DNA of 38,285 nucleotides from positions 1 to 38,285 of the forward strand of contig JACNIG010000304.1 in assembly GCA_014383215.1 (NCBI GenBank), in the 5' to 3' direction. The stretch's first letter is position 1. The number at the start of each line of letters is the position of its first letter. The DNA comes from Candidatus Desulfatibia vada. GTDB lineage: Bacteria; Desulfobacterota; Desulfobacteria; Desulfobacterales; UBA11574. The position numbers and the translations under genes were made by a program. A model generated the notes under the pieces. It saw only the letters and a list, made by a program, of their open reading frames with translations, was not told where the DNA came from and made no database searches. Shown in pieces: positions 24,368-32,698 of this stretch.

Positions 24368-24970
24368 ATGGCTAAAGTGATCACCAAAATCGATTCTTCC
24401 TGCCTTAAAAAAATCATCCGGAAGGCAAAACTTCCTCAGCCGCCGGCTGATACCGCCTATCAGCCGACCTGTGTGTTTATGTTGCTCTTTGGCGAAGATG
24501 AGCCTCGAATTTTAGCGATCCAGAAATCCGACAGCGAAGGATATCCGTGGCGGAATCAAGTGGCTCTGCCCGGCGGCCATGTAGAATTGAAAGATGCGGG
24601 TCCTGTTGATACCGCCTATCGTGAACTTGAAGAAGAGCTTAACATCACCCGCAATCAGGTTGACTTTATCGGTTCAATGGGACATTTTCAAACCATCAAC
24701 CATAAAGACATCCAGGTGTTTATAGGCTTATGGAACGGAGAGGGACCCGTGCGGTTCGACGCAGATGAAATTGCCAGAGTGCTTGATGTACCTTTGAAAG
24801 CGCTTGTCAAAACGCATATTATGGCCGGCTTTCACGGTATCTCGCCGCCGACCGATGCTCTTGAATATCCTTTAAAGGATGTGGTCATTTGGGGTGTTAC
24901 CGCCAGAATACTGCATCACTTCATAGAACTTTTGTATCCTTTTATTAATAAAAATCGATATCTTATTTAG
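24368..24970 (+). CDS. NUDIX hydrolase, CoA-pyrophosphatase-like
   Basis: A 200-residue hydrolase that cleaves nucleoside diphosphate linkages. The Nudix box reads PGGHVELKDAGPVDTAYREL then EEELNI (about 74-99), with the catalytic REL-EE core intact. The extra 'DAxPxDTAYRE' spacing resembles the NudL/Nudt7 coenzyme-A pyrophosphatase subgroup more than MutT. The last 40 residues include the typical TARILHHFIELL helix. Substrate preference (CoA, acyl-CoA or another) is inferred from resemblance only. The start ATG is at the edge of the inverted-repeat element, with only a weak SD. Confidence 0.85.
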   Translation: MAKVITKIDSSCLKKIIRKAKLPQPPADTAYQPTCVFMLLFGEDEPRILAIQKSDSEGYPWRNQVALPGGHVELKDAGPVDTAYRELEEELNITRNQVDFIGSMGHFQTINHKDIQVFIGLWNGEGPVRFDADEIARVLDVPLKALVKTHIMAGFHGISPPTDALEYPLKDVVIWGVTARILHHFIELLYPFINKNRYLI

Positions 24971-24973
24971 TGT

Positions 24974-25231
24974 CTATTTAGAAAATTTATATGCGTATCG
25001 TTTTATCAGCCGGGTTATAGTGGAAACGATCACCGCGCAGCTCATTACCATTAATAGAACGGGAACCCAAATGTGCTCATGATACTCAAAGTATTCACGA
25101 ACAACCGAGACACCGGCAAAAGCGAACAGCAAAACAAAAAACATGAATACAATCATAATTAAGCATGCTGCCTCAGAATCGTACCAGGGAACAATAATTT
25201 TTCTAAACATTGGGTTTTGATCTAGACGCAT
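24974..25231 (-). CDS. Small two-helix membrane protein, hypothetical
   Basis: An 85-residue protein with two hydrophobic segments (about 23-44 and 54-73) and a basic C-terminus (RLIKRYAYKFSK). The N-terminus MRLDQNPMFRKIIVPWYDSE is charged and cytosolic by the positive-inside rule. I do not recognise a named family. It converges with the NUDIX gene (4-base separation) and is divergent from the ChaN-like gene. No partner suggests a function. Confidence 0.6.
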   Translation of the reverse strand: MRLDQNPMFRKIIVPWYDSEAACLIMIVFMFFVLLFAFAGVSVVREYFEYHEHIWVPVLLMVMSCAVIVSTITRLIKRYAYKFSK

Positions 25232-25368
25232 AACACCAAGCTTTTCAAATCATTCAGACTAAAAGGCAAAAATAATATAGTATTGCCAATTTATAATTAA
25301 CCAGTTATTAAATCACGAAGCGACCAGTTAACTTTTAACACGCAAGCGACAACAAAAGCAATACACAG

Positions 25369-26301
25369 ATGAAACAAGTTCAACACCAAAATAAAATCAG
25401 ACTAATAAAATGGTTAGGCAGAGCTTGCTTCTGCGCGGTCTTAATGAGTTTAATGTGGGGGTGCACTGTGGCACCAAAAAAACTTTTCATAAAGGACCTG
25501 TCGACTTCTTTCGATGCAGGAATTATCATTTCCACAAAAACGGGAGAAGCGGTATCTTTTGATGATTTATTGGCGGATCTGTCCGGAGTCCGGGTAATAT
25601 ATATAGGGGAGCGACATTTTGACCCGGCTCATCATCGCATTCAGCTTGATATAATCAAAGCGGTTTACCAGACTCATCCGAATCTAGTCGTCGGTATGGA
25701 AATGTTCGATCAAACCTACCAACCTATATTGGATATCTGGTCAGCCGGCGAACTGGATCAAAAGACGTTTTTAAAAAAGGTGCACTGGTATGCCAACTGG
25801 AAATATAATTTTGAACTATACAAAGATATTCTTGAATTTATCAAGCAGGAAAAGATCCGACTGGTTGGCCTGAATGTCCCTTTCCATATCCCTCCCAAAA
25901 TAGCCGAGGGAGGTGTCGAGAACCTGCTTGACGATGATAGAAAGCACATTCCCCCAAGCATCGATACTTCCAACGACGCTCACAGGGCGTATGTGGAGGA
26001 GATCTTCAACCAGCACCATGGAACCAGGATTGATAATTTTGATTTTTTTTACGAGGCCCAGTGCGTGTGGGAAGATACCATGGCGACCTCGGTGGCCCTT
26101 AATATGAAGGATGATCTGATGATAGTTATAGCCGGAAGCGGCCATATAATCCGCAAATTCGGCATACCGGACAGGGCCTTCAGGCAGACAGGTGCCGATT
26201 TTAGGACTATCTATCCGGCAACTGCCGGAGATGAAGCCGAGAGCGATTACGCCGATTATATCTGGGTAACATCCCGGGAACCCCCCCCCCAAAAAAAATA
26301 A
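25369..26301 (+). CDS. ChaN-family (Tiki/DUF399 superfamily) probable lipoprotein
   Basis: A 310-residue exported protein. A hydrophobic segment (about 17-31) ends in Gly-Cys32, a possible lipid-attachment site. The ChaN core shows VIYIGERHFDPAHHRIQLDII (about 75-95), NLVVGMEMFDQTYQPILD and later MIVIAGSGHIIRKFGIPDRA, the paired Glu/His and Gly-Ser-Gly-His elements of the family. ChaN-like proteins bind haem or act as metallohydrolases of the Tiki fold; the substrate is unknown. The gene ends in a C10A8 homopolymer tract (26281-26298) that encodes the last residues before the stop. Confidence 0.82.
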   Translation: MKQVQHQNKIRLIKWLGRACFCAVLMSLMWGCTVAPKKLFIKDLSTSFDAGIIISTKTGEAVSFDDLLADLSGVRVIYIGERHFDPAHHRIQLDIIKAVYQTHPNLVVGMEMFDQTYQPILDIWSAGELDQKTFLKKVHWYANWKYNFELYKDILEFIKQEKIRLVGLNVPFHIPPKIAEGGVENLLDDDRKHIPPSIDTSNDAHRAYVEEIFNQHHGTRIDNFDFFYEAQCVWEDTMATSVALNMKDDLMIVIAGSGHIIRKFGIPDRAFRQTGADFRTIYPATAGDEAESDYADYIWVTSREPPPQKK

Positions 26302-26354
26302 GCCGGAATATCTGTAATTCTTAAAAATCTTTAACCCAGATTACCATCATAGCA

Positions 26355-26395
26355 CTATATATTGAAATTACTAATTGACAAATAACAAGATATTG
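26355..26395 (+). promoter_or_regulatory. Pair of NrdR boxes upstream of nrdD
   Basis: The core CTATATATTG at 26355-26364 matches the NrdR consensus CWATATATWG at all ten positions. CAAGATATTG at 26386-26395 matches at nine. They are 31 bp apart, three helical turns, the usual layout for the NrdR repressor. They bracket the predicted -35, so binding would block transcription. Confidence 0.75.
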
Positions 26396-26404
26396 CGTTA
26401 TGAA
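26375..26404 (+). promoter_or_regulatory. Predicted promoter of nrdD
   Basis: TTGACA at 26375-26380, an 18-base spacer, then TATGAA at 26399-26404. The second NrdR box lies inside the spacer. The resulting leader is about 165 bases long and contains the hairpin at 26487-26515. Confidence 0.5.
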
Positions 26405-26486
26405 AAGAACTGTTTTTGAAAACACACAGCTTCCCGACAACGTATCTGCACGTCTTGTTGTAGACATTATTAGAAGCGAACGTATG

Positions 26487-26515
26487 CGAGACCTTTGAAA
26501 TTTGCAAAGGTCTCG
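26487..26515. repeat. Perfect 11-bp stem hairpin in the nrdD leader
   Basis: CGAGACCTTTG (26487-26497) and CAAAGGTCTCG (26505-26515) with a 7-base loop. Each arm is a copy of the motif seen at 49-61, 8449-8466 and 32658-32670. No T-run follows, so it is not a typical terminator. Confidence 0.6.
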
Positions 26516-26574
26516 TCTGCAACAGCACGCATCCTTGAGACTTGTAAGACTAATTCGCTGTAGAGGTGACATCA

Positions 26575-28680
26575 GTGTTCGAAGAGATAAAAAAACGCCA
26601 TGGAAGTGCTGTAGAGTTCGATTCGTCAAAAATCACCACAGCAATTGCAAAAGCCGGCAAGGCCACGGGAGAATTCGAGGAAAGGGATGCCCGCAAGCTG
26701 ACGCTTCGCGTTTTAACCCTGGCGCACGAACTGCGTCTGGGCTCCATTCCCGAAGTCGAAGAGATTCAGGATATTGTTGAAAGAGTGCTGCTCGACTCGC
26801 CCTTTTATAAAACAGCCAAAGCATATATTCTGTACAGAGAACAGCATGCCCAGATCAGAAAGATTGCCACCAAGGCCAGCATTGATCTTGTTGAGCACTA
26901 TATCAGGAAGCTGGATTGGAAAATCAAAGAAAACAGCAATATGTGCTATTCCCTCCAGGGCCTTAACAATTATATCTCTTCAGATGTAACTTCAGAGTAT
27001 TGGTTGAACAGCATCTATCCTCCAGAGATCAGGTCTGCCCATATTAGCGGCGATCTTCATATTCACGATCTTAGCCTTCTTTCCGTTTATTGTGTGGGAT
27101 GGGACCTGCAGGATTTGCTTAAAACAGGTTTCAAAGGCGTTGAAGGTAAGGTCGAAAGTGCTCCCCCAAAGCATCTCAGATCAGCTCTGGGGCAAATCGT
27201 CAATTTTTTCTATACACTGCAGGGCGAGGCCGCAGGCGCCCAGGCTTTTTCAAACTTTGACACCCTGCTGGCACCCTTTGTACGCTTTGATAATCTGAAT
27301 TACAAAGAGGTTAAACAGGCGCTTCAGGAATTTGTTTTTAACATAAACATCCCCACACGAGTCGGTTTCCAGACACCCTTCACCAACATTACCATGGACC
27401 TCAATGTACCTAACATCCTGAAAGACCAGCCGGTCATCATTGGTGGAACCGAGCAGAGCGAAACGTATGCCGATTTCCAGCCGGAACTGGATATGATCAA
27501 CAGGGCCTTTGCCGAAGTGATGATGGCGGGTGATGCCAAGGGGAGAGTCTTTACGTTTCCCATTCCTACTTATAATATTACGGCCGATTTTGACTGGGAC
27601 AATCCAAGCTTTGAGATGATCTGGCAAATGACGGGCAAGTACGGAATCCCCTATTTTTCCAACTTTGTTAATTCCGATCTTTCCCCTGAAGACGCCAGGT
27701 CCATGTGCTGCCGGCTGCGTCTTGACAATCGGGAGCTTTTGAAAAGGGGTGGCGGACTGTTTGGCGCCAACCCCCTGACCGGGTCGATCGGTGTGGTGAC
27801 CATCAACCTGCCACGCATCGGATATCTTGCTGAAAACGAAGAAAACTTTTTATCGCGTGTAAAAGAAAAAGTGCATCTTGCCGCTGAAAGTCTTTCCATT
27901 AAAAGGAAGATACTTGAAAAATTTACGGATAGAAATCTCTATCCTTATTCCAAATATTATTTAAGAGCGATTAAGAACCACAATGGGCTCTACTGGAAGA
28001 ATCATTTTTCCACTATCGGAATAATCGGCATGAACGAGGCCTGTATAAATTTCATGGGAAAAGACATTGCCTCTGAGCCCGGACAGACATTTTCACTGAG
28101 AGTTATGGATTTTATCCGCGACTTGATAGCAGAAACGCAGGATACAACCGGCGATATTTTCAACCTTGAAGCCACGCCTGCGGAAGGAACCTCATACCGC
28201 CTCTGCATGCTGGACAAAAAACAGTTCCCGGATATCCAGTGTGCCAACGAAGCTGAATATCGCCAAGGAGCCGCTCCATACTACACCAACTCCACCCAGC
28301 TTCCGGTAAACTATTCCGATGATATTTTTGAATCCCTGATGCTCCAGGATAGTCTGCAGTCAAAATATTCCGGCGGAACGGTTTTCCATATTTTCCTCGG
28401 GGAACAGGTCACTGATACAGAGGTTATCAAAGGGCTGATCAAAAAAACAACCTCCAATTTCCGGCTGCCATATTTTACGCTGACACCTACATTCAGCATA
28501 TGTCCATCTCACGGTTATCTGGACGGCAGACAGGAAAAATGTTCGTCTTGCAAACAGGATACCGAAGTCTACTCAAGGGTGGTCGGCTATTTAAGGCCGG
28601 TTAAGCAATGGAATTACGGCAAGCAAGCTGAATTTGACACAAGAAAAACATTCAGGCTCGATTCCTCTTCCGCCCTCTGA
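26575..28680 (+). CDS. nrdD: Anaerobic ribonucleoside-triphosphate reductase NrdD
   Basis: A 701-residue class III ribonucleotide reductase that makes dNTPs using a glycyl radical, active only without oxygen. The N-terminal ATP-cone (about 8-95) provides allosteric control. The barrel domain includes the active-site region TRVGFQTPFTNI. The C-terminal zinc site reads CPSHGYLDGRQEKCSSC, three Cys and one His, and the radical site RVVGYLRPVKQWNYGKQ carries the glycine at about residue 682. GAGGTG at 26563-26568 is best spaced for the GTG at 26575; another GTG at 26566 overlaps it. Two NrdR boxes upstream predict repression when deoxynucleotides are plentiful. Its activator nrdG follows. Confidence 0.97.
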   Translation: MFEEIKKRHGSAVEFDSSKITTAIAKAGKATGEFEERDARKLTLRVLTLAHELRLGSIPEVEEIQDIVERVLLDSPFYKTAKAYILYREQHAQIRKIATKASIDLVEHYIRKLDWKIKENSNMCYSLQGLNNYISSDVTSEYWLNSIYPPEIRSAHISGDLHIHDLSLLSVYCVGWDLQDLLKTGFKGVEGKVESAPPKHLRSALGQIVNFFYTLQGEAAGAQAFSNFDTLLAPFVRFDNLNYKEVKQALQEFVFNINIPTRVGFQTPFTNITMDLNVPNILKDQPVIIGGTEQSETYADFQPELDMINRAFAEVMMAGDAKGRVFTFPIPTYNITADFDWDNPSFEMIWQMTGKYGIPYFSNFVNSDLSPEDARSMCCRLRLDNRELLKRGGGLFGANPLTGSIGVVTINLPRIGYLAENEENFLSRVKEKVHLAAESLSIKRKILEKFTDRNLYPYSKYYLRAIKNHNGLYWKNHFSTIGIIGMNEACINFMGKDIASEPGQTFSLRVMDFIRDLIAETQDTTGDIFNLEATPAEGTSYRLCMLDKKQFPDIQCANEAEYRQGAAPYYTNSTQLPVNYSDDIFESLMLQDSLQSKYSGGTVFHIFLGEQVTDTEVIKGLIKKTTSNFRLPYFTLTPTFSICPSHGYLDGRQEKCSSCKQDTEVYSRVVGYLRPVKQWNYGKQAEFDTRKTFRLDSSSAL

Positions 28681-28818
28681 AGTTGAATTCGTGACTTTTT
28701 ACGAATTCATCAATCCTAAATTGAGGGGTCGGGTAGTTTTAGCTGTAAGGCCGCTCAAAGGATAATCATATTTTAAAACGTGTGAACTCGCATATAAAGG
28801 TTCGTAAAGAAAGAACAT

Positions 28819-29511
28819 ATGATAATCGGCGGCTGGCAAAAAAATTCCTTTATCGATTACCCCGGAAAAACAAGTTGTGTACTTTTCTTTGCCGGGTGCA
28901 ATTTCAAATGCCCCCATTGCTATAATCCGGATCTTGCCAGAGGCAAGCCTGCCCAAGTTTTAGAAGAGCACCGCGTTTATGATTTTTTGGAACGGCGTAA
29001 AGTTTTTTTAGACGGGGTTGTACTCTCCGGCGGGGAACCCACCCTCAATAAAGATCTCTTTGACCTTTGTGCGAAAATTAAAAAATTGGGCTATCCGATA
29101 AAACTGGACACAAATGGAAGCCGGCCGCAGATGATCGCAGGGCTTTTAGCTGAAGGCCTTATCGACTACATTGCCATGGATATAAAAACAGACCCCTGGA
29201 ACTACTCGCCCTTAATCCAACAAAAATGCGATCCGGAACAGATTTTTACAAGCATTCAAATCATTATGCAATCGAGGATAGCCTATGAATTCAGGACGAC
29301 ATGCATAAAACCGCTGGTGGATGAAAACGTTGTTGAACGCATTGCGCAGCGTATTAAGGGTTCAATGCTCTATGCCCTCCAGCAATTTAAAAACTTCGGG
29401 GTCCTGCAACCGGAGTTTTTCGAGCATAATAACTGCAAGTATGATCATAACGAACTTATGCATTTAAAATCTGTGGCGGAACCCTGGGTTCAAAAGTGCA
29501 TTGTCCGCTGA
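28819..29511 (+). CDS. nrdG: Anaerobic ribonucleotide reductase activase NrdG (radical SAM)
   Basis: A 230-residue radical-SAM protein that uses S-adenosylmethionine to form the glycyl radical on NrdD. The cluster motif is CNFKCPHC (C27, C31, C34), followed by the SAM-binding GGEPTLN (about 75-81). It resembles the NrdG/'anaerobic RNR activating protein' branch that starts with GGWQKNSFIDYPGKTSCVLFF. It lies 138 bp after nrdD, a gap that contains a copy of the GTGACTTTTTACGA motif. No strong SD is seen (AGAAAG only). Co-transcription with nrdD is likely but not certain given the gap. Confidence 0.93.
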   Translation: MIIGGWQKNSFIDYPGKTSCVLFFAGCNFKCPHCYNPDLARGKPAQVLEEHRVYDFLERRKVFLDGVVLSGGEPTLNKDLFDLCAKIKKLGYPIKLDTNGSRPQMIAGLLAEGLIDYIAMDIKTDPWNYSPLIQQKCDPEQIFTSIQIIMQSRIAYEFRTTCIKPLVDENVVERIAQRIKGSMLYALQQFKNFGVLQPEFFEHNNCKYDHNELMHLKSVAEPWVQKCIVR

Positions 29512-29736
29512 GAAACTACAAGCCATCACCGCCATCCTGCCTGACCCGCGCATAATCCCATCTAGCATTACTCATAAAAAATCTATATTTATGGATGGAC
29601 ACTATTTTGGTTTTGCAAAGACATGTTAAAGTTTTTTGCTGGGCAACCGATATAAACAAATGAGATATAAGACCTTTCTTCATGCAATTATGTAAACAAT
29701 AAACATTTATAGTGCGATCATGGAACGGAGATTGAG

Positions 29737-30615
29737 GTGGCACCGTCTGAAGAAAAACAAAAAAAGCTTAAAAAACTAGTAAATTTAGTGAATCGGTCCG
29801 AAATCGCTTCAATTAAAAGCATCGTTTCCGGTGTCGTCAGGATCATCAATGACCCTAAAGCATCGATATGGGACTTAAAGGAAATGGTTGAAATTGATCC
29901 TCCCTTGACCGCCAAAGTACTAAAGGTAGCAAACTCTGTCTATTATTCTCCCCCCAAAAAAATCGGAGAAATTAAGCAAGCGTTGATCTGGATAGGCTTC
30001 GATACTTTAAAAGAAATGGCGTTGAGCCAGAAGGTTTCTGAAATCTTTAACAAAAATGATTCTGTTGAAGGATATTCAATAAGCTCCCTGTGGAAACACT
30101 GTGTTGCCGTAGCCCTGATCACGAAAATGATTTACAGGAAGGAATTCAGGGAAAGAGGTGCAAATGCATATGTAGCCGGTTTACTGCATGACATCGGCAT
30201 TATCGTGGAAGCTCAGTTTTTGCAAAACGACTTTAGCCTAGTTTTGAGTAAAGCAAAGAATGCAAAAACGAATTTGTCAGAGGCCGAGCAGGAAGTTTTC
30301 GGCTTAAATCATGCAGATATCGGGATGGCAATCGCCGAAAATTGGAATCTTCCGCAAGAGATTGCCGGGGCTATCGGATATCATGAAAATCCCCTTAAGG
30401 CTGAACAGGGCTCCTCTAAGCTTGCTTCGACATTATATATTGCCGAATATTGCTCCCAAGACAGCAGCATAGGATATTCAGAAGCGCCTTTTCAGGATAA
30501 AGAAATTTTTCAGCAATGCTTGGCTAAGTTGAAAATGGACCCCCATGCACTGGATTTGATCGTAGAGGATGCAAAGCGAGAACTCAACGAAATGGAAGAT
30601 CAGGGCTTATTTTAG
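29737..30615 (+). CDS. HDOD-domain protein
   Basis: A 292-residue cytosolic protein consisting mainly of an HDOD domain, a helical module related to HD phosphohydrolases and common in signalling proteins. Recognisable segments: EIDPPLTAKVLKVANSVYYSPPKKIGEIKQALIWIGF (about 49-85), AGLLHDIGIIVEA (147-159) and LNHADIGMAIAENWNLPQEIAGAIGYHENP (189-218). The HD pair and a later His are retained. The GTG start is supported by GGAG at 29727-29730. The last 47 bases overlap the following histidine kinase, which suggests that the two act together in signalling or c-di-GMP/chemotaxis-type control; the exact role is unknown. Confidence 0.87.
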   Translation: MAPSEEKQKKLKKLVNLVNRSEIASIKSIVSGVVRIINDPKASIWDLKEMVEIDPPLTAKVLKVANSVYYSPPKKIGEIKQALIWIGFDTLKEMALSQKVSEIFNKNDSVEGYSISSLWKHCVAVALITKMIYRKEFRERGANAYVAGLLHDIGIIVEAQFLQNDFSLVLSKAKNAKTNLSEAEQEVFGLNHADIGMAIAENWNLPQEIAGAIGYHENPLKAEQGSSKLASTLYIAEYCSQDSSIGYSEAPFQDKEIFQQCLAKLKMDPHALDLIVEDAKRELNEMEDQGLF

Positions 30616-32371
30616 CACGACACAATCTGAAAATAGCAAAAAACTTGAAGATAAGATCGTCCGATTGGAGACACGCATAAAGCATCTTACCAACGAACTT
30701 TGCGTTGCCAAAGATGAATATACCACTTCAGCGAAGGACTATTTTGATTTGCTGTCCAGCTTGGAAGAAAAGGTTTTCGAGCGCACCAAAGAATTAAAAG
30801 AAACTCACCTTATTTTAGAAGCAAAAGGCCGTGAACTGGAAATAATGCTGGATTCGTCATCGGGAATGATTTTCTATAAAGATAAAGCGCAAAGGTATAT
30901 TCGCGTAAATAAAAAATTTGTTCAAATCGCTGGTATCCCTATGACTGAGGTGCTTGGCAAGACCCATGCCGAACTGTTTCCCGACAATAAGGGGCAAGTT
31001 TTGGACGATGATTCGGAAGTAATCCAAAAAGGAAAACCGATGCTGCAAAAAACCGGCATTCTGGAAACAGCCCAGGGCCGCAAATCTTTAATTGTAGATA
31101 AGTTTCCATACAAAAATATTGACGGCAAGGTTATCGGTGTCATTGGATTTGCTATGGATTTAACCGATCTTGAGAAGGCGGAAAAAGAGAAAAAAGAACT
31201 GCAGGAAAGAATTGCCCGTTCAGAGAAAATGGAAGCTATCGGACTTTTGGCCGGCGGTTTTGCCCATGACAGCAATAACATACTAGGGGGTATTTCGGGC
31301 TACATTCAAATGGCATTGATGAACATGCCTGAAGACGACCCCAATTTACGCTACCTAAAGTCTTCACTGGATGCGTCTAATAGAATGGCGGAACTTGTAC
31401 AGGATCTGTTAACACTGGCACGCAGAGGCGTAAGCAATACTGAAGTTATAAATTTAAATGATTTTGTGGCGGCTTATTTACAGTCTTCCGTGTATCAAAA
31501 ACTAAAATTGCATCATCCTGGTGTTAAAATCGAAACCGATATAAAACCGGATTTGCTGAACGTTGCCGGAAAACCGGTGCACCTTGACAAAACGATTATG
31601 AATCTGGTTACGAATGCAGCCGAAGCGCTGCCTAACGGAGGAACCGTTACATTATCCACAAAAAACCAATATGTCGACAAGCCCATAAACGGTTACGATC
31701 TCAGCATACAGGAGGGAGAATTTGTTGTTTTAAAAGTTGCTGATAACGGGACAGGCATTGCTCCTGAGGATCTTAATAGAATCTTTGAGCCCTTTTACAC
31801 CAAAAAAGTGATGGGCCGCAGCGGAACAGGTTTAGGTATGGCGGTTGTTTATGGAACGGTCAAAGACCATCAGGGTTATATAGATGTTCACAGTATCGAG
31901 GGTGTCGGGACTACCTTCGAGCTCTATTTTCCGATTACCAGAGAAGCGATTTCTGCTGAGCAAACCGCCGTTCCCATGGAAGCCTATATGGGCAGTAGTC
32001 AGAATATTTTAGTTGTTGATGATGTGCAGGCACAAAGAGAAATTGCATCCGGGATCCTGACCCAACTGGGCTATTCGGTTGCCACCGTCGCCAGCGGTGA
32101 AGAAGCCGTTAACCATTTTGCAAACAACTCCGTGGATTTAATGGTTCTGGACATGATTATGGATCCCGGCATTGACGGTCTGGACACCTACAAAAAAATT
32201 ATCAAGCTGCGTCCGCGCCAGGAAGCCATCATCACCAGCGGATTCTCAGAAACCGAGCGGGTCAAAGAATGTCAAAGGCTTGGAGCCGGACAATATATCC
32301 AAAAGCCGTATACGTTTGAAAAAATTGGCCTGGCAGTAAAAAACGCTATTAATAAAGAACATGTGAACTGA
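30569..32371 (+). CDS. Hybrid sensor histidine kinase (PAS-HisKA-HATPase-REC)
   Basis: A 600-residue signalling kinase without visible membrane helices, so probably cytosolic. In order: an N-terminal coiled coil (about 22-90), a PAS domain (about 91-200), the HisKA helix pair with phospho-acceptor His233 (GGFAHDSNNILGG), the ATPase domain (N box around Asn345, G1 box ADNGTGIAPED, G2 box GTGLGMAV), then a receiver domain with phospho-Asp528 (LMVLDMIMDP) and Lys579 (QKPY). The start overlaps the HDOD gene by 47 bases, more than the usual coupling, and the first 20 residues are not family-like, so a start further in is possible. The sensed signal is unknown. Confidence 0.88.
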   Translation: MQSENSTKWKIRAYFSTTQSENSKKLEDKIVRLETRIKHLTNELCVAKDEYTTSAKDYFDLLSSLEEKVFERTKELKETHLILEAKGRELEIMLDSSSGMIFYKDKAQRYIRVNKKFVQIAGIPMTEVLGKTHAELFPDNKGQVLDDDSEVIQKGKPMLQKTGILETAQGRKSLIVDKFPYKNIDGKVIGVIGFAMDLTDLEKAEKEKKELQERIARSEKMEAIGLLAGGFAHDSNNILGGISGYIQMALMNMPEDDPNLRYLKSSLDASNRMAELVQDLLTLARRGVSNTEVINLNDFVAAYLQSSVYQKLKLHHPGVKIETDIKPDLLNVAGKPVHLDKTIMNLVTNAAEALPNGGTVTLSTKNQYVDKPINGYDLSIQEGEFVVLKVADNGTGIAPEDLNRIFEPFYTKKVMGRSGTGLGMAVVYGTVKDHQGYIDVHSIEGVGTTFELYFPITREAISAEQTAVPMEAYMGSSQNILVVDDVQAQREIASGILTQLGYSVATVASGEEAVNHFANNSVDLMVLDMIMDPGIDGLDTYKKIIKLRPRQEAIITSGFSETERVKECQRLGAGQYIQKPYTFEKIGLAVKNAINKEHVN

Positions 32372-32462
32372 ACCTTCATGGTTTCAGAAACAACCTGAAA
32401 TTCTTTTCTATGTTTTTTAACGCAACTAATATATTATCCCCTAATTGAGTTAAAACTCAATG

Positions 32463-32652
32463 TGTCCTTTGTCCGTCGTCCGTTGCTTAGCAATAAGAAG
32501 CGAAATTATATTTCAACTACAGGAGAAACACAAAAAGAGGCCTAAAGAACCTGTAAAACCACTGACTACGGACAACTGACCACAAACACCTGATCGAGCT
32601 TTGGCTCGATTAGGATTAAATTAGCTACGGACAACAGACAACGGACATCGAC
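32463..32652. repeat. CGGACAAC-word inverted-repeat cluster
   Basis: In the 327-bp gap after the kinase. GTCCTTTGTCCGTCGTCCGT near 32464-32483 is complementary in type to ACTACGGACAACTGACCAC (32565-32583) and to GCTACGGACAACAGACAACG near 32624-32643. The gap also has two clean hairpins, ATTGAGTT/AACTCAAT (32444-32461) and ATCGAGC/GCTCGAT (32593-32610), the latter inside the cluster. A CGCAAAAGTCTCA motif lies at 32658-32670. No ORF is present. Confidence 0.6.
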
Positions 32653-32698
32653 CGTTTCGCAAAAGTCTCAAGGCAATAAAAATCGGACACTCAGGAGT

